NCBI GenBank assembly: GCA_947624095.1
Contig: CANQIR010000040.1
Location: 1 to 9,178, forward strand
Direction of reading: 5' to 3'
Source: an uncultured Bacilli bacterium
Lineage (GTDB): Bacteria > Bacillota_I > Bacilli_A > RF39 > UBA660
Length of the DNA: 9,178 nt
The notes beneath the pieces were generated by a model that was not told the DNA's origin, searched no databases, and saw only the letters and a program-made list of their open reading frames with translations. Within the stretch, counting starts at the first letter, position 1. Every line of letters starts with the position of its first letter. The position numbers were made by a program, and so were the translations under genes. Below are positions 4,743 to 9,178 of this stretch, one piece after another.

Positions 4743-6425
4743 ATGAAAAACAATGATGATGCAACGAAGGTTGTTGCTTTAGGTGGCTTAGGAGAAGTCG
4801 GAAAAAATATGTATGTTTTCATCCATAAAGATGAATTATATATTATCGATGCTGGTGTTATGTTTCCCGAAAGTGATTTATTAGGTATTGATTATGTCAT
4901 CCAAGATACGACATTTCTTAAACAAAATGAAAAGAAAATTAAAGCCTTATTAATTACCCACGGTCATGAAGATCATATTGGAGGAATCTCCTTCCTTCTT
5001 CAAAATATCGACATTCCTGTTATCTATGCTCCTAAAATTGCCGTTGATTTAATTAAAAATAAATTAGAAGACCGCAATGTTAATTATGATAAAATTGAAA
5101 CTATTACCAAAGATACTGTTATTAAAAGTAAATATTTTACTATCGATTTTATTGCTACTACCCACTCTATTCCTGATAGTTTTGGTATAGTTTTACATAC
5201 TCCTAATGGTGTTATTGTTTCAACCGGCGACTTTAAATTTGACTTAACTCCTATTGGTCCAATGGCTGATTTACATAAAATGGCTAAAGTTGGTAGTGAA
5301 GGTGTAAGATTATTACTTAGTGATAGTACCAATGCCCTATCTGAAGGATTCAGTAAAAGTGAAAGTGCCGTTGATGAAACTTTAAGTGATATTATTAATA
5401 ATCATAGTGGTCGCATAATTATTGCTACCTTTGCCTCTAACATTTACCGAATTAAACATATCGTTGAAACTTGTAAAGAAAATAACCGTAAAATTGTAGT
5501 CTTTGGTCGTAGTATGGAAACTAGTATTAATCTTGCATTAAATAACGGTTTACTAAATGATAAATCAATGTTTATTGAAGCTAATACTGCTAAAGGTTTA
5601 AAAAAGAATGAAGTTTGTATTCTTTGTACTGGTTCCCAAGGTGAACCGCTTGCTGCTCTAAGTCGTATTGCTAATGGTACTCATAAGCAAATATCTTTAA
5701 TGGGTGATGACTTAGTTATCTTCTCTTCATCTCCTATTCCTGGTAATGCTGCCAGTATCAATCGAATTATCAATAAACTTTACTTAAAAGGTGTTAAAGT
5801 ATTTACTAATTCCGAATTTAGTGACATTCATACTTCTGGCCACGCCAAAATGGAAGAATTAAAACTAATGTTACGAATCATTAAACCCGAATATTTTATG
5901 CCAATGCACGGTGAATATCGAATGTTAAAAAGTCATGCTAACCTAGCAGTTATGTGTGGTATTCCCGAAGAAAATACCTTCGTCTTAAAAAATGGTGAAG
6001 TTTTAGAATTAGATAGCGAAGGTGTAAGAAAAGCTGGTAATGTAACCGCAGGTGATATATATGTCGATGGCTCTCGAATTGGTGATGTTGGTAGTGTCGT
6101 TATTAAAGACCGTAAACTAATGAGTAAAGATGGTATTTTAGTTACTATTTTAAACATCAATCCCCTAACTAGAAGATTACTTATTAAACCAAATGTTACT
6201 ACTAGAGGATTTGTTTTAGTCAATGAAAATGCTGAACTAATCTCCCAGATTGAACGAAAAATAACCGAAATTACCATTAAAGCTTTAGATAGTGGTCCCT
6301 ATAACTATACTGATTTAAAAAATCAAATTATTTTAGAACTTCATCCATTCATTAATAATCTTACTGGTCGCAGACCAATTATTCTTCCCGTAATTATGGA
6401 AGTACGTGAAATGTCAAATAATTAA
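4743..6425 (+). CDS. rnj: Ribonuclease J (metallo-beta-lactamase/beta-CASP RNase)
   Basis: RNase J is a dual 5'-to-3' exoribonuclease and endoribonuclease that matures rRNA and degrades mRNA in Bacillota. At 560 aa the protein is full length. The metal-binding motif HGHEDH is intact at residues 73-78, with further ligand candidates H141, D163 (in STGDF) and H389 (in MHGEY). The beta-CASP insert includes DSTNALSEGFSKSE (194-207), the phosphate-binding region holds CTGSQGEP (295-302), and HTSGH lies at 363-367. The C-terminal domain of about 110 residues is present. With all ligands intact it resembles catalytically active RNase J1 rather than a degenerate J2 copy, but one gene cannot settle the J1/J2 question. 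It has its own extended -10 promoter and a terminator overlapping its stop. RNase Y is encoded less than 2 kb downstream on the other strand. Confidence 0.96.
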   Translation: MKNNDDATKVVALGGLGEVGKNMYVFIHKDELYIIDAGVMFPESDLLGIDYVIQDTTFLKQNEKKIKALLITHGHEDHIGGISFLLQNIDIPVIYAPKIAVDLIKNKLEDRNVNYDKIETITKDTVIKSKYFTIDFIATTHSIPDSFGIVLHTPNGVIVSTGDFKFDLTPIGPMADLHKMAKVGSEGVRLLLSDSTNALSEGFSKSESAVDETLSDIINNHSGRIIIATFASNIYRIKHIVETCKENNRKIVVFGRSMETSINLALNNGLLNDKSMFIEANTAKGLKKNEVCILCTGSQGEPLAALSRIANGTHKQISLMGDDLVIFSSSPIPGNAASINRIINKLYLKGVKVFTNSEFSDIHTSGHAKMEELKLMLRIIKPEYFMPMHGEYRMLKSHANLAVMCGIPEENTFVLKNGEVLELDSEGVRKAGNVTAGDIYVDGSRIGDVGSVVIKDRKLMSKDGILVTILNINPLTRRLLIKPNVTTRGFVLVNENAELISQIERKITEITIKALDSGPYNYTDLKNQIILELHPFINNLTGRRPIILPVIMEVREMSNN

Positions 6426-6452
6426 CAAATAGTTTTATCTATTTGTTTTTTT
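6424..6452 (+). terminator. Intrinsic terminator of the RNase J gene
   Basis: AACAAATAG, loop TTTTAT, CTATTTGTT form a perfect 9-bp stem followed by a T run to 6452. The first two stem bases belong to the TAA stop codon (6423-6425). Confidence 0.88.
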
Positions 6453-6485
6453 CTACTAATTTAGTTATATAATATTAGTAGGAGA
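6443..6485 (+). promoter_or_regulatory. Promoter and ribosome binding site of the VanY-family gene
   Basis: A TATAAT -10 lies at 6468-6473. The best -35 is a poor TTGTTT (6443-6448) in the RNase J terminator, at a long 19-bp spacing. The predicted start is near 6480, directly at AGGAGA (6480-6485), 10 nt before the TTG start codon. The -10 is convincing and the -35 is not. Confidence 0.5.
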
Positions 6486-6495
6486 ATGATGCTAA

Positions 6496-7476
6496 TTGAA
6501 AAATATTTATAAAGTTTTAATAGCTGTCTTTATTATCTTTGTTATAGTATTCTCAATCTATATAGCCAAAAGAGTTACTTCCCCAAAAGAAGAGCCAAGT
6601 ATTCCCGTAAATAATGAAACACCTACCGACCCAATTAATGAAGCTTTAAAAGATTATGGCTTTAGTACAGCAGAAATTGCTACTCTAAGTCCCATTATTA
6701 ATGAAAATGCTATTAATTCTATCGTTAAGCAAAAGATGGATAAAACTATTGTCGTTAATTTAGTCAAAGAAAAATATTATTTAAATTCTAACTTAGAAAG
6801 ATATTATACCTATGCTTCTAATAATCCTGATAAATCCACCCAAGAAGTTGTTAAAGACGTTAATTCTCAAATAGATCAAGTCTTCTATCAAGATGTTAGA
6901 GATAGTGATACCTCTCAAGGTATTCTAATGATTGTTAACAAATTTTATCAAGTTGATGAAAACTTTAACGGTATTGATTTAATTGATTTACCACCTGAGT
7001 ATGAACGTTATGGCCGCCAAGTCCAGATAAATCGTGAAACCTATGAACATTATCTTGAAATGTTAAACGATGCCAGAGCTTTAAATTTAAATTTCTTAAT
7101 TTATTCTGCTTATCGTAGTTATGATACTCAAACTAAACTTTATAATAATTACGTTAATCAAGATGGTCAAGAAGCCGCTGATACTTATTCCGCTCGTGCT
7201 GGCTTTAGTGAACATCAAACTGGCTTAGCCCTAGATTTAAGAACTTTAGAAACTGATTACTTTGAAACTACCGATGAATTTACTTGGCTAAAAGAAAATG
7301 CCCACAAATATGGCTTTATCTTACGCTACAAAGAAGGCGAAGAATATATTACCGGTTATCAATATGAACCATGGCATTTCCGCTATTGTGGTATCGAATG
7401 TGCTACTTACATCTATGAAAATAATCTCGACTTTGAAGAATATTATGAATACGTCATTAAAAACCAAAATCACTAA
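6496..7476 (+). CDS. Membrane-anchored D,D-carboxypeptidase, peptidase M15B/VanY family
   Basis: VanY-type zinc peptidases remove the terminal D-Ala from peptidoglycan stem peptides outside the membrane. The 326-aa product has an N-terminal membrane anchor (about 5-24), a linker and a helical stalk (about 30-170), and the catalytic domain (about 175-305). Seen motifs: SAYRSY (204-209), SEHQTGLALDL (238-248, supplying H240 and D247) and EPWHFRYCG (291-299, catalytic E291 and zinc ligand H294), matching the M15 pattern S-x-H-x-x-G-x-A-x-D plus E-P-W-H. Start: TTG at 6496-6498 is forced by an in-frame TAA just upstream and AGGAGA 10 nt before; the next in-frame ATG is 80 codons in. Oddity: C298 and C302 form a C-x3-C pair beside the active site. 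No vanA/H/X, vanS or vanR genes are present, so this looks like routine wall trimming rather than glycopeptide resistance. Confidence 0.88.
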   Translation: MKNIYKVLIAVFIIFVIVFSIYIAKRVTSPKEEPSIPVNNETPTDPINEALKDYGFSTAEIATLSPIINENAINSIVKQKMDKTIVVNLVKEKYYLNSNLERYYTYASNNPDKSTQEVVKDVNSQIDQVFYQDVRDSDTSQGILMIVNKFYQVDENFNGIDLIDLPPEYERYGRQVQINRETYEHYLEMLNDARALNLNFLIYSAYRSYDTQTKLYNNYVNQDGQEAADTYSARAGFSEHQTGLALDLRTLETDYFETTDEFTWLKENAHKYGFILRYKEGEEYITGYQYEPWHFRYCGIECATYIYENNLDFEEYYEYVIKNQNH

Positions 7477-7495
7477 TCAGTGGTTTTGTTTTTTT
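7459..7495. terminator. Bidirectional terminator between convergent genes
   Basis: The stem arms 7465-7474 and 7479-7488 pair over 10 bp (one G-U in the plus-strand RNA) around AATC. On the plus strand seven T follow, ending the VanY-family gene, whose TAA stop lies at the loop (7474-7476). On the minus strand one G and five T follow (7459-7463), ending the gene at 7502-8164. One hairpin therefore serves both converging transcripts. Confidence 0.82.
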
Positions 7496-7501
7496 CTCCT
7501 C

Positions 7502-8164
7502 TTATTGCTGTTGCCTTACTCCCGAAGTTAATTTAGGTACTAAAGCATAACTGCCATTTTCTTTTTCTTGGGCCTTAAAATCACTAACTGGTACTTCCAT
7601 AATTTCATTGATCTTGGCAATTAATTCTGCTAGATATTCTGGTTGACTTTCTACCAAACTTTCTAAGACCTCAATAAACATTGCCAATAACTCTTGTCTT
7701 TTTAATAAAATTTTAAAATTATTTTCGGCAATTTCTACTTCGACATCCCTATCAAGTTTCTTAGGTTTATTTTCTATTTTTTGTACTATTGGTTCTTTTT
7801 TCCAAATCTTATCAACTAAATCTTTCCATAAAGAATTTTCATAAAACATAAAAATATACAAAACTCCTAAAAGCCAACTTACCATCATCATTTGAATACT
7901 AGCAATCGTAAAAAATAACCGTATCCAAATTGGTGGTCTATCCCTTTTTATCGTTTTATTTTCTTCTAAATTTTTTACTTCATCCATTTTACTATTAGAT
8001 ACTTGAAAATAATAACTTTGTCTTTCTGGAATTTCTAAATCTAATCTAGCCATATCTTTTTTTAATAATTCAATAAATTTATTAATACTCTCTTTATCTT
8101 CCAAATTAATCTTATCTTTATTAACATAACCTAATACACGTTCATATATCTGTTGTACTGTCAT
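7502..8164 (-). CDS. One-TM protein of unknown function
   Basis: I do not recognise this 220-aa protein. Residues 1-76 are charged and mostly helical, ending in a basic patch (IKRDRPPIWIR). A single long hydrophobic segment follows (about 80-108), then a charged linker (110-148) rich in Lys and Glu, a long amphipathic helical stretch (about 148-190, with LLAMFIEVLESL and LAELIAKINEIM), and a polar tail ending RQQQ. There is no signal peptide. The basic patch before the membrane segment suggests the N-terminal part is cytoplasmic. The gene is real: it has a strong promoter (TTGACT, 16 bp, TATAAT), ribosome binding site AAGAGGT (8171-8177) 6 nt before the ATG, and a terminator. It lies directly downstream of rny, itself a membrane-bound enzyme, but has its own promoter, so a functional link is only a guess. 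Confidence 0.8.
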   Translation of the reverse strand: MTVQQIYERVLGYVNKDKINLEDKESINKFIELLKKDMARLDLEIPERQSYYFQVSNSKMDEVKNLEENKTIKRDRPPIWIRLFFTIASIQMMMVSWLLGVLYIFMFYENSLWKDLVDKIWKKEPIVQKIENKPKKLDRDVEVEIAENNFKILLKRQELLAMFIEVLESLVESQPEYLAELIAKINEIMEVPVSDFKAQEKENGSYALVPKLTSGVRQQQ

Positions 8165-8187
8165 TACTAAACCTCTTTTCTCATATA

Positions 8188-8215
8188 ATTATAGATATTT
8201 AAAAGCTAAAGTCAA
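8188..8215 (-). promoter_or_regulatory. Promoter of the one-TM protein gene
   Basis: Minus strand: -35 TTGACT (8210-8215), 16-bp spacer, -10 TATAAT (8188-8193), eleven of twelve consensus bases. The predicted start is near 8181, giving a leader of about 17 nt. The -35 begins one base after the T tract of the rny terminator, so termination of rny and initiation of this gene are packed edge to edge. Confidence 0.8.
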
Positions 8216-8216
8216 C

Positions 8217-8241
8217 AAAAAAGAAGCTTATTTTGCTTCTT
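8217..8241 (-). terminator. Intrinsic terminator of rny
   Basis: Minus strand AAGAAGC, 7-nt loop, GCTTCTT form a 7-bp stem followed by a T tract to 8217. The loop contains the rny stop codon TAA (8228-8230). Confidence 0.85.
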
Positions 8242-9178
8242 CTTGTGCTCTTGTTTCTCTTATTACCGTGATTTTTATTGTTCCCGGATATTGCATCTCT
8301 GATTCTATTTTCTCTTTAATATCTCTTGCAATCTTCAAACTTGTTAAATCATCAACTTCTTCTGGTTTAACAATAACTCTAACTTCTCTACCAGCTTGCA
8401 TTGCATAAGTTTTTTCAACACCTTCAAAACTATTACCAATACTTTCTAACTGTTCAAGCCGTTTAATATAATTTTCTAAAGAATCATTTCTTGCTCCTGG
8501 TCTTGCCGCTGATAGTGTATCAGCTACTTGAACTAATATCGAAATTACACTAGTTGGTTCACAATCACCGTGATGCGACTTAATCGCATTGATTACTCTT
8601 TCATCCTCGTGGAACTTCTTAGCTATTTCCTCACCTAGTTCTACGTGACTACCTTCAACTTCATAATCGATAGCTTTACCAATATCATGAAGTAATCCCG
8701 CTCTTTTAGCTATTGTTACATTTTCACCTAGTTCACTAGCCATAAGTCCAGTCAAATGAGCTACCTCAATTGAATGTTGTAGTGCATTCTGTCCATAACT
8801 TGTTCTAAAATGTAACTTACCAATTAAATTAACTAACTCTGCATCAACTTTCGTAAGTCCAAGTTCATAAATGGCATTCTGACCAAATTCATTAATTTTT
8901 TCCTTAATATCTTTAACTGTCTTATCATAAACTTCTTCAATTCTTGCTGGATGAATTCTCCCATCCTTAATTAAAGTCTCAATAGTTATCTTAGCCATTT
9001 CTCTTCTTAACGGATCAAAACTAGATATTACAATTGCTTCTGGTGTATCATCAATAATTAAATCTACACCTGTAACTGATTCAATCGTTCGAATATTTCT
9101 ACCCTCCCGACCTATCAATCTACCTTTCATTTCATCATTTGGTAATATAATCGTACTAACAGTCTGTTCATTAGTTAC
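8228..9178 (-). CDS. rny: Ribonuclease Y, C-terminal part (cut by window end)
   Basis: RNase Y is the membrane-anchored endoribonuclease that starts much mRNA decay in Bacillota. The window holds its last 316 residues; the frame stays open to the right edge, so the ATG at 9128-9130 is an internal Met, not a start. Visible residues 1-16 (ending IILPNDE) lead into the KH domain with its GxxG loop (IGREGRN, about 22-28). The HD domain follows, with QHS (134-136), LLHDIGK (162-168, the HD pair at 164-165), SHHGD (201-205) and [13 protein letters not shown] (218-230). The C-terminal domain is complete, ending RAQEEAK. Full-length relatives have about 520 residues, so the membrane anchor, coiled coil and N-terminal part of the KH domain lie outside. 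All visible HD ligands are intact. It is followed by its own terminator and then the gene for a one-TM protein. Confidence 0.95.
   Translation of the reverse strand, partial: VTNEQTVSTIILPNDEMKGRLIGREGRNIRTIESVTGVDLIIDDTPEAIVISSFDPLRREMAKITIETLIKDGRIHPARIEEVYDKTVKDIKEKINEFGQNAIYELGLTKVDAELVNLIGKLHFRTSYGQNALQHSIEVAHLTGLMASELGENVTIAKRAGLLHDIGKAIDYEVEGSHVELGEEIAKKFHEDERVINAIKSHHGDCEPTSVISILVQVADTLSAARPGARNDSLENYIKRLEQLESIGNSFEGVEKTYAMQAGREVRVIVKPEEVDDLTSLKIARDIKEKIESEMQYPGTIKITVIRETRAQEEAK

Noticed and set aside
5084..6277. Long minus-strand open frames at 5084-5332 and 5933-6277 inside the RNase J gene
   Set aside because: They are antisense to an intact, highly conserved coding region, resemble no protein family I know, and the regions show no dedicated transcription signals.
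6496..7476. Vancomycin-resistance locus
   Set aside because: Only a VanY-family carboxypeptidase is present; there are no VanHAX-type ligase, dehydrogenase or dipeptidase genes and no VanRS regulators nearby.
7298..7531. Plus-strand frame of 77 codons overlapping the end of the VanY-family gene
   Set aside because: It is out of frame with the conserved M15 motifs and reads through the bidirectional terminator; a shadow of the real gene.
9128..9130. ATG as a possible start of a 300-aa rny product
   Set aside because: The frame stays open to the window edge and upstream residues (ending LPNDE) match the RNase Y KH region, so this Met is internal.
1..9178. Use of the mycoplasma genetic code (TGA as Trp)
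   Set aside because: No gene needs TGA readthrough, and the Trp codons I checked are TGG. TGA is also not used as a stop in nine genes, but TAA preference in AT-rich DNA explains that.

Overview
This is an AT-rich, tightly packed piece of a bacterial chromosome holding ten genes, two of them cut by the window ends. Low G+C, strong purine-rich ribosome binding sites, sigma-A type promoters, FtsY-YlxM, RNase J and RNase Y point to the Bacillota (Firmicutes), most likely a Bacilli-related or other small-genome lineage. A VanY-type peptidoglycan carboxypeptidase argues for a cell wall and against a wall-less mycoplasma. Eight of the nine visible stop codons are TAA and one is TAG. The Trp codons I checked are TGG, so the standard bacterial code fits. 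The exact taxon cannot be read from the sequence.

Layout. From 1 to 4564 all genes lie on the minus strand and read right to left: an FtsX-like membrane protein (2921-4564), an orphan type IV pilin-like protein (2447-2866), ftsY (1399-2394) overlapping ylxM (1103-1399), then tmk (343-1023) followed by thyX (1-321, cut by the left end). A 178-bp divergent spacer (4565-4742) separates these from two plus-strand genes, RNase J (4743-6425) and a VanY-family D,D-carboxypeptidase (6496-7476). These converge on two minus-strand genes: a one-TM protein of unknown function (7502-8164) and rny, RNase Y (8228-9178, cut by the right end).

How the genes work together. ThyX makes dTMP and Tmk phosphorylates it to dTDP; they form one operon behind a consensus promoter whose spacer holds a perfect palindrome, a likely repressor site. 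FtsY is the SRP receptor and YlxM an SRP-associated protein, but ffh, their usual neighbour, does not follow. RNase J and RNase Y, the two main mRNA-decay nucleases of this phylum, lie under 2 kb apart on opposite strands. The pilin, the permease-like protein, VanY and the one-TM protein are envelope proteins without partners in the window.

The clearest non-coding pattern is compaction. Six of seven intrinsic terminators include or overlap the stop codon of the gene they end, and several promoters begin inside or directly after the previous terminator and give predicted leaders of only about 10-20 nt. I see no mobile element, CRISPR array, RNA gene or defence system. The window is mostly housekeeping, and the best leads are the tmk-thyX operator, the orphan pilin, the unknown gene next to rny, and the terminator/stop architecture.
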